NCBI RefSeq assembly: GCF_001682855.1
Contig: NZ_MAQW01000031.1
Location: forward strand, 124,487-188,486
DNA from: Bacillus sp. FJAT-27264
Lineage (GTDB): Bacteria; Bacillota; Bacilli; Paenibacillales; Paenibacillaceae
DNA: 64,000 bases
Direction of reading: 5' to 3'
The notes under the pieces were generated by a model. It was given only the letters and a program-made list of their open reading frames with translations, had not been told where the DNA came from and made no database searches. Within the stretch, counting starts at the first letter, position 1. Each line of letters starts with the position of its first letter. Position numbers and translations under genes: made by a program. Shown here piece after piece: positions 25,874-36,194 of the stretch.

Positions 25874-26120
25874 CGCAGTCTTTTTTTTGCACAAAATAAA
25901 TTTTGACTAACTTTATAGGGTAATTTTATATAACAAATTTTTCTTGTATACCTTGGATTTATATAGTAATGTTATACATTAATTAGAAATGATGAACTTA
26001 TAAGACTATATACTTCCACGATATGTTAACTACAGGTTACTTAAACTTCCCGATCTTTTTATCTTGTTCACCCTCATTTGACCTTTGTTCAATTTTTAAA
26101 CAGAAGAGAGGTAACATTCC

Positions 26121-27110
26121 TTGTCTGAGCCCATTTTAAAAATTGAGAATTTGCATACCCATTTTTTTACTGACCGCGGTGAAATTCCGGCTGTTGACGG
26201 CGTTGATCTTTACATTAATCCTGGCGAGGTGCTAGGTGTAGTTGGAGAATCCGGCTGTGGCAAAAGCGTAACCTCGCTGTCCGTGCTGAGGCTGGTTCCC
26301 AGTCCCCCTGGCCGGATTGTAGAAGGCCGGATCTTTCTGAAAGGCCAGGATCTAGTAACGCTCAAGGAAAAGGAGATGCGCAAGATTCGCGGCAATGCGG
26401 TTTCGATGATCTTTCAGGAGCCGATGACCTCGCTTAATCCACTGTTTACTGTCGGGCAGCAAATCATTGAGACTGTGCGTCTGCACCGGGGTATGTCCAA
26501 AAGACAAGCGAGGGATCACTCCGTGGATATGCTGCGCAAAGTCGGTATTCCAAGACCGGAGTCCATTATTGACGAATACCCCCATCAATTGTCGGGCGGT
26601 ATGCGCCAAAGAGTCATGATCGCAATGTCAATCTCCTGCAATCCGGAGCTGCTGATTGCTGATGAGCCTACCACCGCGCTTGATGTGACGATCCAGGCCC
26701 AGATTCTGGACTTGATCCGCAGGCTGAATGAAGAGCAGGGAACGGCTGTTATGATGATCACCCATGATCTGGGTGTAGTTGCGGAGATGTGCCATCGTGT
26801 GGCCGTTATGTATGCAGGCAAAGTAGTAGAGGAGGGCAGTGTGCATGATATTTTTAAACACCCGCTGCATCCCTATACGCGTGGCTTGATTCAATCCGTA
26901 CCCAGAATGGACGAGACCCGTGAGCGACTGTACTCCATTCCAGGCAATGTGCCTGTACTTAGCACAGAAATGCAGGGCTGCCGGTTCGCACCGCGATGTG
27001 CGGAGGCCATGGAGATCTGTCATGAATCGCTTCCGCAGCTCACTCTGCAGGAAGAACAGCACAGCTGCCGCTGTTGGCTGTATGGAAGAAGTCAGGAGGA
27101 TGCGGTATGA
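26121..27110 (+). CDS. Oligo/dipeptide ABC transporter ATP-binding protein (DppD/OppD-like)
   Basis: A 329-residue ATPase on the inner face of the membrane. It has Walker A GESGCGKS (about 40), the ABC signature LSGGMRQRV (about 155), Walker [13 protein letters not shown] (about 175) and the C-terminal oligopeptide-transport extension with the Cys cluster (CRFAPRC...C...C). The start is TTG after AGAGAGG. It is the first gene of a five-gene operon and overlaps the second ATPase by 4 bases (ATGA). The substrates are peptides or nickel-type chelates; peptides are more likely. Confidence 0.92.
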   Translation: MSEPILKIENLHTHFFTDRGEIPAVDGVDLYINPGEVLGVVGESGCGKSVTSLSVLRLVPSPPGRIVEGRIFLKGQDLVTLKEKEMRKIRGNAVSMIFQEPMTSLNPLFTVGQQIIETVRLHRGMSKRQARDHSVDMLRKVGIPRPESIIDEYPHQLSGGMRQRVMIAMSISCNPELLIADEPTTALDVTIQAQILDLIRRLNEEQGTAVMMITHDLGVVAEMCHRVAVMYAGKVVEEGSVHDIFKHPLHPYTRGLIQSVPRMDETRERLYSIPGNVPVLSTEMQGCRFAPRCAEAMEICHESLPQLTLQEEQHSCRCWLYGRSQEDAV

Positions 27111-28099
27111 GCGGAAATCTGCTGGAGGTCAAGGGACTGAAGAAATACTATCCGGTGCAAAAAGGATTTCTTAATTCTACAGCGGGGTTCGTGAAGGCGG
27201 TCGATGATATTTCTTTTGCGATCCGAAGAGGAGAGACTTTCGGGCTCGTGGGGGAAAGTGGCTGCGGCAAATCGACCGCAGGCCGGTCGCTGCTGCGGTT
27301 AATGGAGCCGACGGCGGGGGAGATTCTTTTTGAAGGCCGGGACATTACGAAGCTCTCTGTTGGAGAAATGCGCAAGCAGCGCCGCGAGATGCAGATGGTG
27401 TTCCAAGACCCGTTCTCGTCGCTAGATCCCCGGCACACCGTAGAGCGGATTCTAGAGGAGCCCATGATTGTGCACCGTACCGGCAATGCCAGAGAGCGTC
27501 GTGCTGCCGTGGACAAGCTCGCTGATGTGGTGGGACTGGCAAAAAGCCAATTGCAACGGTATCCGCATCAGTTCTCTGGCGGGCAGCGACAGCGGATCGG
27601 TATTGCTCGGGCACTTGCCCTTCAGCCCAAGCTGATTGTGGCCGATGAGCCGGTCTCCGCGCTGGATGTATCCATACAGTCCCAGGTCATTAATCTTATG
27701 CAGGATTTACAGCGCGAATTTGGATTGACGTATCTTTTTATTGCCCACGACCTTAGTGTCGTCAAGCATATCTGCGACCGGGTTGCCGTTATGTATCTGG
27801 GCAGAATCATTGAAATCACGGACAAACACTCGTTATACTCCCACCCTCAGCATCCCTACACCAAGGCTTTGTTATCTGCTGTTCCCGAACCTGATCCTGA
27901 TATCCGCAAGCAGCGAATCGTTCTCCAGGGCGAGGTGCCAAGCCCGGCTAATGCGCCGGTCGGCTGCTCTTTTCATACCCGTTGTCCCCAGGTGATGGAG
28001 GTCTGCCGTAAAGAACGGCCACCGCTGCTGGAGACGGGCTCCGCCCATTTCACCGCCTGTCATTTGCATGACGGAACAACCCATTCACAGCTCGCTTAA
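27107..28099 (+). CDS. Oligo/dipeptide ABC transporter ATP-binding protein (DppF/OppF-like)
   Basis: A 330-residue partner ATPase with Walker A GESGCGKS (about 49), Q-loop [13 protein letters not shown], signature [15 protein letters not shown] (about 157) and Walker [13 protein letters not shown], plus the C-terminal extension with Cys residues (CSFHTRCPQ). The ATG at 27107 overlaps the stop of the upstream ATPase gene (ATGA) and has AGGAGG 6 bases before. It forms the heterodimeric motor with that protein. Confidence 0.92.
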   Translation: MSGNLLEVKGLKKYYPVQKGFLNSTAGFVKAVDDISFAIRRGETFGLVGESGCGKSTAGRSLLRLMEPTAGEILFEGRDITKLSVGEMRKQRREMQMVFQDPFSSLDPRHTVERILEEPMIVHRTGNARERRAAVDKLADVVGLAKSQLQRYPHQFSGGQRQRIGIARALALQPKLIVADEPVSALDVSIQSQVINLMQDLQREFGLTYLFIAHDLSVVKHICDRVAVMYLGRIIEITDKHSLYSHPQHPYTKALLSAVPEPDPDIRKQRIVLQGEVPSPANAPVGCSFHTRCPQVMEVCRKERPPLLETGSAHFTACHLHDGTTHSQLA

Positions 28100-28203
28100 T
28101 CTGACAGCTTAGAAAGGATAGATACCGGTTTATGGCTGCGCTTTGGCACAGCTCTATATAAACACTTTAATACTTTCAATAGCAGAAGGGAGTTTTCGAT
28201 GAG

Positions 28204-29871
28204 ATGAAGAAATGGGGTAGTCTTGTACTGGTCTTAACGCTTAGTCTGGCATTCACGCTGAGCGGCTGCGGAGGTAGCAACAATGCAGGTAAGGATGGCA
28301 ATTCTGGAGGCAATACAGCGGCAACCAATGCCCCTGTAGATGCCACGGACAAGCCCAAAGAGGTTCAGGATACGTTAATTCTGGGACGAGGCGGAGATTC
28401 TGCTTCACTTGATCCGGCAATTGTCACAGATGGCGAGTCCCTGAAGATTTCCCATCAGGTATTCGACTCTTTGCTGGAATATAAGCCGGGTACTTCCGAA
28501 GTGCAGGCTTCCCTCGCTGACAGCTGGGAAGTGACTCCTGATGGCTTGACCTATACTTTCAAGCTGCATCCCGGGGTGAAGTTCCATGACGGCACCGATC
28601 TTAATGCCGATGCTGTCGTGTTTAACTTCGATCGCTGGAATGATCCGAAGAGTGAATTCAAATTCGAGGGCGACTCGTTCGATTATTATGATTCGATGTT
28701 CGGTCCTGAGGGCAGCCGTGTCATTAAAGAAGTTAAGGCAGTGGATGACGGCACGGTGCAAATTATTCTGAACCAGCCGCAGGCGCCTTTCCTGCAGAAC
28801 ATCGCGATGACTTCCTTTGGGATTGCCAGCCCTACAGCGATTAAGGAGAAGAAGGCGAACTTCAAGAATGAACCGGTCGGCACGGGTCCGTTTGTTTTCA
28901 AGGAATGGAAACGCAATGATTCCATTACCTTGGAGAAGAATGCCGCCTATTGGAAATCGGGATTGCCGAAGCTGAACAAAGTCATTGTGCGTTCCATACC
29001 GGACAACTCGGCCCGCTTCACTGCTTTGCAGAACGGCGAGATCGATCTGATGGAAGACTTAAGTCCGGATGATCTGTCCACGCTGGAGAGCAACAGTAAT
29101 CTGCAAAAGATTGAACGTCCGCCGTTTAACGTTTCTTATCTAGGCTTTAACTTCAAGAAGAAGCCATTTGATAATGTGAAAGTTAGACAAGCGCTGAACC
29201 ATGCGGTGAACAAACAAGCCATTATTGATGCATTCTTCTCTGGTCAGGCTAAGCCGGCCGTCAATCCAATGCCGCCTTCACTGTGGGGCTATAATGACAG
29301 CGTGAAGGATTATGAATTTGATCTGGACAAAGCGAAGTCACTGCTTGAAGAAGCCGGGTATCCGAATGGTCTGCCCGACCCTGTAACCTTGTACGCTATG
29401 CCTGTGCCTCGTCCTTATATGCATGATGGCAAGAAGGTGGCAGAAGCCATCCAGGCGGATTGGGAGAAGATCGGTGTGAAAACTGTGATTGAATCGCCAG
29501 AATGGGCTACGTATCTGGACGATACCAAGGCGGGCGAAAAAGATGATATCTACATGCTCGGCTGGACCGGCGACAACGGCGACCCAGATAATTTCATCTA
29601 TACTTTGCTAGACAAAGATGCTATTCCAAGCAATAACCGGACCTTCTATGTCAATGAAGAATTGCATACCCTGCTAGTTGGCGCTCAGAAGGAAACAGAT
29701 CAGGGCAAGCGCTCTGACTTGTATAAGAAGGCACAGGAAATTATCAAAGCCGATGCACCGTGGGTTCCATTGGTACACACGACACCGCTTCTGGCCGGCA
29801 AGGTTAACCTAAAGGGCTTCGTACCCGGTCCGACAGGCACGGAATATTACAGCGAAGTGTATTTTGAATAG
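28204..29871 (+). CDS. Peptide ABC transporter substrate-binding lipoprotein
   Basis: A 555-residue exported lipoprotein. The signal peptide ends in the lipobox LSGC (Cys about 22), followed by a Gly/Asn/Ala linker. The rest is a family 5 solute-binding protein (SBP_bac_5): ASLDPAIVTDGESLKI, YTFKLHPGVKFHDGTDLNADAVVFNFDRW and NEPVGTGPFVFKEW mark it, each quoted in part. It is anchored to the outer face of the membrane and captures oligopeptides or similar ligands for the permeases downstream. The gene follows the ATPases by 104 bases. Confidence 0.9.
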   Translation: MKKWGSLVLVLTLSLAFTLSGCGGSNNAGKDGNSGGNTAATNAPVDATDKPKEVQDTLILGRGGDSASLDPAIVTDGESLKISHQVFDSLLEYKPGTSEVQASLADSWEVTPDGLTYTFKLHPGVKFHDGTDLNADAVVFNFDRWNDPKSEFKFEGDSFDYYDSMFGPEGSRVIKEVKAVDDGTVQIILNQPQAPFLQNIAMTSFGIASPTAIKEKKANFKNEPVGTGPFVFKEWKRNDSITLEKNAAYWKSGLPKLNKVIVRSIPDNSARFTALQNGEIDLMEDLSPDDLSTLESNSNLQKIERPPFNVSYLGFNFKKKPFDNVKVRQALNHAVNKQAIIDAFFSGQAKPAVNPMPPSLWGYNDSVKDYEFDLDKAKSLLEEAGYPNGLPDPVTLYAMPVPRPYMHDGKKVAEAIQADWEKIGVKTVIESPEWATYLDDTKAGEKDDIYMLGWTGDNGDPDNFIYTLLDKDAIPSNNRTFYVNEELHTLLVGAQKETDQGKRSDLYKKAQEIIKADAPWVPLVHTTPLLAGKVNLKGFVPGPTGTEYYSEVYFE

Positions 29872-29940
29872 CGTTGATAAACTGTGCATGGTTTTGACCG
29901 TCGTTAGGGTACCATTACACCTTTGGAAGGTGAGCTGACT

Positions 29941-30945
29941 TTGAATGCCTACCTATTAAAAAGAGTCATGGTTTTAATTCCTGTATTGATTGGCATGACG
30001 ATTATTGTATTCTCTATTATTCATGCCATTCCAGGTGATCCGGCCGAGACGATTCTCGGCCAAAAGGCTACGGAACAGTCCAAGCAGGCGCTCCGTGATC
30101 AGCTCGGTCTCGATAAGCCCTGGTTTCAGCAGTATTTGAATTACATGGGAGATTTGGTGAAGGGGGATTTCGGTACCTCGATCCGCACCAAAATGCCGAT
30201 TGCGAAGGAGATTCTGCCCTATCTGGCCGCAACACTGGAATTAACGGCAGCCAGCATGCTGTTTGCTACCCTGGTGGGCGTGAATGCGGGTATCCTTAGT
30301 GCCTGGCGACAGAACTCGTGGTTTGATTATAGCGCCATGATTATTGCGCTCATCGGAGTCTCCATGCCGATCTTCTGGCTGGGACTCATGGAACAATTAA
30401 TATTCGCCCTGAAGCTCCAATGGCTTCCTTCGATTGGGCGGATGGACCAGCGTAATCCGGTGGATAGCATCACCAATCTCTATGTGATCGATACGATCCT
30501 GGCAGGACGCTGGGACCAGCTATGGACTGTCATCAAGCATTTGATTCTGCCAAGTATGGCACTCGGAACGATTCCGATGGCGATTATTGCCCGGATGACC
30601 CGTTCCAGCATGCTTGAGGTCATGAATTCCGATTATATTCGCACAGCCAAAGCGAAAGGCATGTCGCAGTTTCTGGTCGTGTACAAGCATGCGCTGAAGA
30701 ATGCGCTTATTCCTGTACTGACCGTAATCGGCTTGCAGACAGGCGCACTACTGGGCGGCGCGGTGCTTACCGAGACCATTTTTGCCTGGCCGGGTGTAGG
30801 GCGCTACATCTTTGAAGCCATCAGTTCACGTGACTATCCTGTCATCCAGACAGGGATTCTGGTGATTGCGTTTATTTTTGTAATCATTAATCTGCTGGTG
30901 GATCTGCTGTACGCCGTTATTGATCCGCGCATTAATTACAAGTGA
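29941..30945 (+). CDS. Peptide ABC transporter permease (DppB/OppB-like)
   Basis: A 334-residue membrane protein with about six helices. The N-terminal pattern (VLIPVLIGMTIIVFSIIHAIPGDP) and the EAA-like loop (SDYIRTAKAKGMSQ, about 230) identify the first permease of the family. The TTG at 29941 lies well spaced after GAAGGTGAG; another TTG at 29923 is less well placed. It forms the translocation channel with the next gene product. Confidence 0.9.
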   Translation: MNAYLLKRVMVLIPVLIGMTIIVFSIIHAIPGDPAETILGQKATEQSKQALRDQLGLDKPWFQQYLNYMGDLVKGDFGTSIRTKMPIAKEILPYLAATLELTAASMLFATLVGVNAGILSAWRQNSWFDYSAMIIALIGVSMPIFWLGLMEQLIFALKLQWLPSIGRMDQRNPVDSITNLYVIDTILAGRWDQLWTVIKHLILPSMALGTIPMAIIARMTRSSMLEVMNSDYIRTAKAKGMSQFLVVYKHALKNALIPVLTVIGLQTGALLGGAVLTETIFAWPGVGRYIFEAISSRDYPVIQTGILVIAFIFVIINLLVDLLYAVIDPRINYK

Positions 30946-30955
30946 GGGTGAATCT

Positions 30956-31852
30956 ATGTCACAGCCAACAATCCATGCAACGTCTCTCAGTAATGTTTCT
31001 GCTAAGGAGAGAGCCGGCCCCTGGCGTGATGCGTGGCGTGCTTTCCGCAAGAACAAGTCGGCGATGCTGGGACTGGGTATCATCCTATTCTTCGTAATGA
31101 TAGCGCTCTTGGCGCCGTGGATTGCACCCTATGACTACAAGGCACAGGAACTGGTGAACCGTCTGAAGCCACCTTCAGCCCAGCATTGGCTTGGTACCGA
31201 TGATCTCGGCCGGGATCTGTTCAGTCGGGTGATCTATGGAGCGCGGATTTCCTTATGGGTTGGATTTTTTTCCGTCATCGGCTCCATGATTGCCGGAACG
31301 ATCCTGGGGGTGCTGGCAGGGTTCTACGGCAAATGGATCGATATGTTGATTTCCCGTATGTTTGATATCCTGCTGGCGTTTCCGAGCATTCTGCTCGCTA
31401 TTGCCATTGTGGCGATTCTGGGCCCCTCCTTACAAAATGCGTTGTATGCCATTGCCATCGTCAACATCCCGACCTATGGGAGATTGGTGAGAGCCAAAGT
31501 GCTTAGTCTGAGAACGGAAGAGTATATCACCGCAGCCCGGGCAATAGGTATGAAGGACAGCCGCATTCTGATCACCCATATCTTGCCGAACAGTCTTACA
31601 CCGATTATCGTGCAGGGTACACTCGGTATCGCACATGCGATTATTGAAGCCGCCGCACTCGGGTTCTTGGGCCTAGGCGCCCAACCGCCCGATCCGGAGT
31701 GGGGGAAGATACTTTCCGACTCTCGGCAGTTTATTCAGAAAGCGCCGTGGACGGTGATTTTCCCTGGTCTGTCCATTATGCTGACTGTGCTGGGCTTCAA
31801 CCTGATAGGTGACGGGCTGCGTGATGTGCTGGACCCCAGAATGAAAAAATAA
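30956..31852 (+). CDS. Peptide ABC transporter permease (DppC/OppC-like)
   Basis: A 298-residue membrane protein with an N-terminal cytoplasmic stretch (RDAWRAFRKNKSAMLGL, OppC_N type), about six helices, the WLGTDDLGRDLFSR motif and an EAA loop (EEYITAARAIGMKDSR, about 195). The ATG at 30956 follows GTGAGGGTG and lies 10 bases after the upstream stop. It is the last gene of the transporter operon, which ends in a clear terminator. Confidence 0.92.
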   Translation: MSQPTIHATSLSNVSAKERAGPWRDAWRAFRKNKSAMLGLGIILFFVMIALLAPWIAPYDYKAQELVNRLKPPSAQHWLGTDDLGRDLFSRVIYGARISLWVGFFSVIGSMIAGTILGVLAGFYGKWIDMLISRMFDILLAFPSILLAIAIVAILGPSLQNALYAIAIVNIPTYGRLVRAKVLSLRTEEYITAARAIGMKDSRILITHILPNSLTPIIVQGTLGIAHAIIEAAALGFLGLGAQPPDPEWGKILSDSRQFIQKAPWTVIFPGLSIMLTVLGFNLIGDGLRDVLDPRMKK

Positions 31853-31863
31853 ACCATAAAGCA

Positions 31864-31899
31864 AGCCCTTTCGGTGCGCATTACCGAGAGGGCTCTTTT
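31864..31899 (+). terminator. Terminator of the peptide transporter operon
   Basis: AGCCCTTTCGGT pairs with ACCGAGAGGGCT around a short loop, followed by CTTTT. Confidence 0.85.
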
Positions 31900-31946
31900 A
31901 TACTTCGAATGGAGCTTCCTATATAATAGAAGATTTTTATTATCTA

Positions 31947-32714
31947 TCAGGGGTTTCGTCCGACCTGCTGCTTGCCTGCCCGCTGTGTGTCGGAGAGCTT
32001 GATTAATTCGGAGACGGTGACGAACCGGTACCCCTGCTTTTCCAGCTCTGGCAGAATGATCTTCAGCGCCTGTCTTGTCTGCGATTTTCCATGTACATGG
32101 TCGTGAAAAAGCACAATATCGCCGTTGTGGGCATTCCGAATCACCTTGTTCGAGATGGCATAGACCCCCGGTCTGTTCCAGTCACGGGTATCCTGATGCC
32201 AGGACCAGAGGATGGGCTTTAGCCCCATTTGATTAGACACATTAATCAGAGTCTCATCGTACATTCCTCCAGGCGGACGGAACAGGTTGCTTCGCTTGCC
32301 CGAGACCTTGATAATTTCTTTCTCCGTTAGATCCAGTTCCTCGTGCACTTGCTTTTCGGAGATAGGCCGCTTGAAATACACGTGATTATAAGTATGGTTA
32401 GCCAGTTCATGACCCTCGGCAACCACCCGCCGGGCGATATCGGGATAAGCAGCAATCCGTTTTCCAATTGCAAAAAATGTACTCTTGGCATTGTACTGCT
32501 TCAGTAAATCCAGAATCAGCTCGGTTTCCGCCGGATCCGGACCGTCATCGAAGGTGAGGGCAATCACCTTTTGACTGGTATGTACCTCCCAGATCATGTC
32601 GCCCCGTTTCTCAAAATAGTAGCGGTTCTTGACTATCGGGCTGGCCAGTGTAGATGGCGTACAGCAGAGCAGCAGGGCTAATGCAGCCGAAATGACCCTA
32701 TACGCTCTTTTCAT
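31947..32714 (-). CDS. Polysaccharide deacetylase (NodB/PdaA-like)
   Basis: A 255-residue exported protein with a signal peptide (about 1-25). The NodB homology domain has motif 1 TFDDGPDP (about 54), motif 2 HTYNH (about 107, metal-binding His pair), motif 3 RPPGG (about 146) and a final motif with His (LFHDHVHG). It removes N-acetyl groups from peptidoglycan or another surface polymer in a metal-dependent way. The size and motif spacing fit Firmicute cell-wall deacetylases. It is near cell-envelope genes on the same strand. Confidence 0.88.
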   Translation of the reverse strand: MKRAYRVISAALALLLCCTPSTLASPIVKNRYYFEKRGDMIWEVHTSQKVIALTFDDGPDPAETELILDLLKQYNAKSTFFAIGKRIAAYPDIARRVVAEGHELANHTYNHVYFKRPISEKQVHEELDLTEKEIIKVSGKRSNLFRPPGGMYDETLINVSNQMGLKPILWSWHQDTRDWNRPGVYAISNKVIRNAHNGDIVLFHDHVHGKSQTRQALKIILPELEKQGYRFVTVSELIKLSDTQRAGKQQVGRNP

Positions 32715-32812
32715 GGATGCCCCCCCTTTTTCTTAGGTTCAGTTATATAGAATGCACCTTTGGCAGGAGGAAATATGCAGAGGGAGAGCGAGATGGGAAA
32801 AACTGTGCAGGA

Positions 32813-34300
32813 TCAGGAACGTCTGAACTTGCCGCCATAAAAACATCGTAGATAAAAATATAGGCCTGCAACGAGAAAGAATAAGGTGCTCTCCAGCATG
32901 AAGACCCATAGTTCAGAAAATAAACCTTGTAACAGCTGCCGGCAGCATGAAGCCCCCGCCGCAGTCAGCAGTAGAATTCCGATATCACAGAGCATCCAAA
33001 GCAGGAGCTGGTGAAGCTTCCGCTTATGAATATGTAGAGCTTTCAGGTTCCAGAGCGAAGACACCAGCTCCATGGATACAATGGCTATTGCCGCTCCGGC
33101 ATACCCAAAACCGGGAATGCCTACGAGCATATATTGCGCAAAAGTAGAGCAGGCCAGTCCTGAAAGCAGACCCCAGAAGGGAGCCTTCTTGACATCTTGA
33201 GCCCAGAGAATGCTGGTGGTCAGTTCGCGGCAGCCTACCAGAAGCGGGATAGAGGCCAGGTATTTGATCGGTGCAGCCGCTGCCGTCGTATTAAAGATGA
33301 GGATGGAAAGCATGTCAGCATGAACAAACAGAAACAGCCCGGAGGCGATTCCCCACAACCAGGAAATCTTCAAGGCCAGACTTGCCAAATGATTGAATTT
33401 TTCCAAAGTGCCCTGCTGCCATTCTGCTGCGATACGGACCGATAGGGTATGACTGAGTGCTCCTGTTACGAGCGTAGGGGCATAAACGACAATAGCTGCC
33501 ATCCCGTAAATAACGCCGTACATAGCGGTGGCTTCGGAAGTGCTGTGGCCTGCTGCGAGCAGACGGCTGGGAACTAGCAAAGCATCAATAAACTCCGAGG
33601 CCGGAATGAACATACGCGTCATGGAGATGACCAGCGAAGTCTTGAAGAATATAGTAACAGGCAGTACAACGGAGCGGCCCTTCGGGCGCGGAGAATGGGT
33701 ATCCCAAGAAAGATATACGGTTAGCAGTGAAAAAGAGATAAATGCACCAAGAAAAGTGCCGTATAAGCCCCCGCCTACGGCCCGGCTCATCCCCAGCGGC
33801 AGGAGTTGCGCTGTGATCAATACCATGCAGGTTACGCGGACAGCTTGCTCAGTGACTTCTGATAAAGCAATGATGCCAATGCGTCCCAGTCCCTGCAAAT
33901 AACCTCGCAGTAATCCGAGCAAAGGAGCAGCAAACAGGGCAGGAGCCAGACTGTGCAATGCTTGCTCCAGACCGGGATTACCAAGCAGGGTGGAGAGAAA
34001 TGGCGAGTACCGGAAAACGACCAGACTAGCGGCTCCACCTCCAAACATCAGAAGAACCGAAACAATCTTTAGAAACTGCCAGCCCTGTGCGGGTTTTCTG
34101 GCGGTTTCCAGAGCGAGCGCCGTAGGCAGTCCTCCGGCCAGCATCAATAGAAAGCCGTAGAAGGAGTAGGCAATCTGGTACAGCCCGATTCCTTCTGCGC
34201 CGGCCATTCTGGTGAGGATGATTCTTCCCGCCAGTCCGAATAGCTTGACCGCAACCATAGCGGCCGCCCGGATGGCAGATTGCTTGAATAGATGAGGCAC
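32813..34300 (-). CDS. SpoVB-like polysaccharide/lipid flippase (MOP superfamily)
   Basis: A 495-residue membrane protein with about 12-14 helices. The beginning (SAIRAAAMVAVKLFGLAGRI, TRMAGAEGIGLYQIAY) is typical of the SpoVB branch of the MOP family, which includes MurJ-like lipid II flippases used in spore cortex synthesis. The length is slightly below that of SpoVB (about 518). The gene is on the minus strand between the deacetylase and sortase-cassette genes. A general polysaccharide exporter is the alternative. Confidence 0.8.
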   Translation of the reverse strand: MPHLFKQSAIRAAAMVAVKLFGLAGRIILTRMAGAEGIGLYQIAYSFYGFLLMLAGGLPTALALETARKPAQGWQFLKIVSVLLMFGGGAASLVVFRYSPFLSTLLGNPGLEQALHSLAPALFAAPLLGLLRGYLQGLGRIGIIALSEVTEQAVRVTCMVLITAQLLPLGMSRAVGGGLYGTFLGAFISFSLLTVYLSWDTHSPRPKGRSVVLPVTIFFKTSLVISMTRMFIPASEFIDALLVPSRLLAAGHSTSEATAMYGVIYGMAAIVVYAPTLVTGALSHTLSVRIAAEWQQGTLEKFNHLASLALKISWLWGIASGLFLFVHADMLSILIFNTTAAAAPIKYLASIPLLVGCRELTTSILWAQDVKKAPFWGLLSGLACSTFAQYMLVGIPGFGYAGAAIAIVSMELVSSLWNLKALHIHKRKLHQLLLWMLCDIGILLLTAAGASCCRQLLQGLFSELWVFMLESTLFFLVAGLYFYLRCFYGGKFRRS

Positions 34301-34378
34301 AGCGCTACCTCCAGCGTAACGGATTCAATGTCGTGATCTTTAATTGTATGACATTGAAATGGCGTTATGCTGACAAGC

Positions 34379-35509
34379 TTAATCTCTGATATGAATCAGC
34401 TCATATTTGGTGTACTTGTCCCACCCCAGGTCGAAAGGAACACGGTAACGGTCTGCCGTGTGGGAGTTGACCAAAGGATACCCATATTCATCAAAGCCTG
34501 TTATGACCGAAAAATGATCGGTATCATTACGATGCATAATATAGCCGATCAGATCACCGGCCTGCAGCTGGGAGATGGCGCCATGGGTATATTTTCTGGA
34601 AGGGGCTACTACTTCCTTATAGGTACCCTTGGCGACCATGTTGCCGTAGCCGGAGCGCAGCAGGAAGTTGCGGAAGGCGTCAGTCTGCACCCAAGTCTGA
34701 GTGCCGCCGGTCGGGTAGAAATAACGCCAACCCGACTTCATTGGCAGTCCCCCACCTTCCTCGGGATCACCAACCGCCTGAGAGGCAAAGTTAGTGCAAT
34801 CGCCGCCTTTACCCGTATAGTCGAGATATTTGCGGTTATACCGATGCTGATTGCCGGCTCCCCATGCGGTTCCCGCATATTTGTCAGCATAGGCTATGGC
34901 GCGTGAACGATTGTAGCGACGACTCTTACCCGATACTGTTGCTGTAGGTTTAACAGAAGGGGCTAGTCCATCCGGACTGTCGGCAATCTTATCCGGATTC
35001 TCGTCCAGCGGATCCAAGTACCATTCGCGGGCGATTTTCCAGCTTCCATTAATCTTTTTCAAAGTCATAAAGTGCCGTGTGCCGATGCCAAAGGATTGTG
35101 GCGGGAATACTTCATTTAAATACACATAACTGAGCTTGAGTGATTGCACAAGGGACACCTTGGCCGTATCTCCGTTTACATTCCGGCGTATGATTCGAAT
35201 GCTGCTATTGGCTTTGACCAGTTTGACAGCCCTTTTCGCAGCCCATGCGTTAATATAAACGGTTCGGTTGCTCTCGTTATGATAGGCATTTTTGCTTAAG
35301 GTCTGTTGCGACAGATAAAAGCCCTTTATCCGTTCTGTCTGCTGATCGATCAGGGTTTGTGCGCGATCGGCGAAGATTTGCTTTAATGCGGCATCTACCT
35401 CTTGATTTTCTTTGCTATCCTCTGCGTTCACCGTAACAGGGGGCAAAGAAAAGGAGGCCAAAAGAATAAGGATGAGGGACAGGATACTGGTTTTTTTAAG
35501 CACGATCAT
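34379..35509 (-). CDS. Secreted putative amidase (Amidase_6-like)
   Basis: A 376-residue exported protein with a signal peptide (about 1-29). Residues 30-180 are a helical and then SnoaL-like region; about 200-370 are the amidase_6 domain with the catalytic-looking GGDCTNFASQ (Cys near 237) and the His in TDHFSVITGF near 332. This fold is related to papain-like NlpC/CHAP enzymes that act on cell-wall peptides. Its start overlaps the sortase stop by 4 bases, so it belongs to the sortase operon as the third gene. Confidence 0.8.
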   Translation of the reverse strand: MIVLKKTSILSLILILLASFSLPPVTVNAEDSKENQEVDAALKQIFADRAQTLIDQQTERIKGFYLSQQTLSKNAYHNESNRTVYINAWAAKRAVKLVKANSSIRIIRRNVNGDTAKVSLVQSLKLSYVYLNEVFPPQSFGIGTRHFMTLKKINGSWKIAREWYLDPLDENPDKIADSPDGLAPSVKPTATVSGKSRRYNRSRAIAYADKYAGTAWGAGNQHRYNRKYLDYTGKGGDCTNFASQAVGDPEEGGGLPMKSGWRYFYPTGGTQTWVQTDAFRNFLLRSGYGNMVAKGTYKEVVAPSRKYTHGAISQLQAGDLIGYIMHRNDTDHFSVITGFDEYGYPLVNSHTADRYRVPFDLGWDKYTKYELIHIRD

Positions 35510-36150
35510 AACTCACCTTTCTGCTTCGTGAAAACGACCAGCCTTTTCTCATGTTCTTTTTTCTTTCTGCTATATTTCCCTGTGCAGGTGATAAGGGTTA
35601 ACCGGTGTTCCGCGGTATCCCCGAATATTCGTTCTAATGGGGCCTGTTCGGTTGGGTAAATCTCAACAGACTCGACTGTGTAAGTAAGCTTGTGTGCGTT
35701 GTTTGAGACAATAATGCTATCGCCAGGTTTTAATTTCTTTAAATTGAAAAAGACGGCAGGACCAGTATAACTGTCCACATGTCCATCCAATACCACAGTG
35801 CCCTTTGATCCTGGAAGAACGCCTGGATAAGAAATCCCAACCAGATCGGTTGATTCTGGCACCCCCATTTGCCCGCTTGGCAAGACAGCAACCGGTTCAA
35901 TTTCTGCGGTGACTTCAATAGCGGGAATGGAAAGCCGGGTCGGCATGAAAGGTGCTTCAGGTAGCGGAGGAGCGGAATGGTTCGGTATGGGTTCCTTGGT
36001 GGGTCCAACTTTAGTGTCATCTGCGGTTATGATCGGCTGTGACTTTGTATGAAGATTCTCTTTAGGTGTAGGTGCGGGCGTTGTTGCTGCGCAACCACAG
36101 CCATAGAAGGCGATGCTGACGAGTAGCGAGATAATGATCCATTTTTTCAT
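35506..36150 (-). CDS. Class D/F-like sortase
   Basis: A 214-residue membrane-anchored transpeptidase. It has an N-terminal hydrophobic segment (1-19, possibly a lipobox-like FYGC) and a Pro-rich spacer (20-70). The catalytic triad is visible as His124 in DGHVDSYTG, Cys189 in LITCTG and Arg203 in EKRLVV. Spacing fits a single-domain sortase. It lies 44 bases after the small LPKTG protein gene and overlaps the amidase gene, so substrate, sortase and an envelope hydrolase form one operon. The class assignment is uncertain. Confidence 0.85.
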   Translation of the reverse strand: MKKWIIISLLVSIAFYGCGCAATTPAPTPKENLHTKSQPIITADDTKVGPTKEPIPNHSAPPLPEAPFMPTRLSIPAIEVTAEIEPVAVLPSGQMGVPESTDLVGISYPGVLPGSKGTVVLDGHVDSYTGPAVFFNLKKLKPGDSIIVSNNAHKLTYTVESVEIYPTEQAPLERIFGDTAEHRLTLITCTGKYSRKKKEHEKRLVVFTKQKGEL

Positions 36151-36194
36151 AATTATAAAAGAAAGAGGGAGTTCTCCTCCCCCTTTCGTCCTCC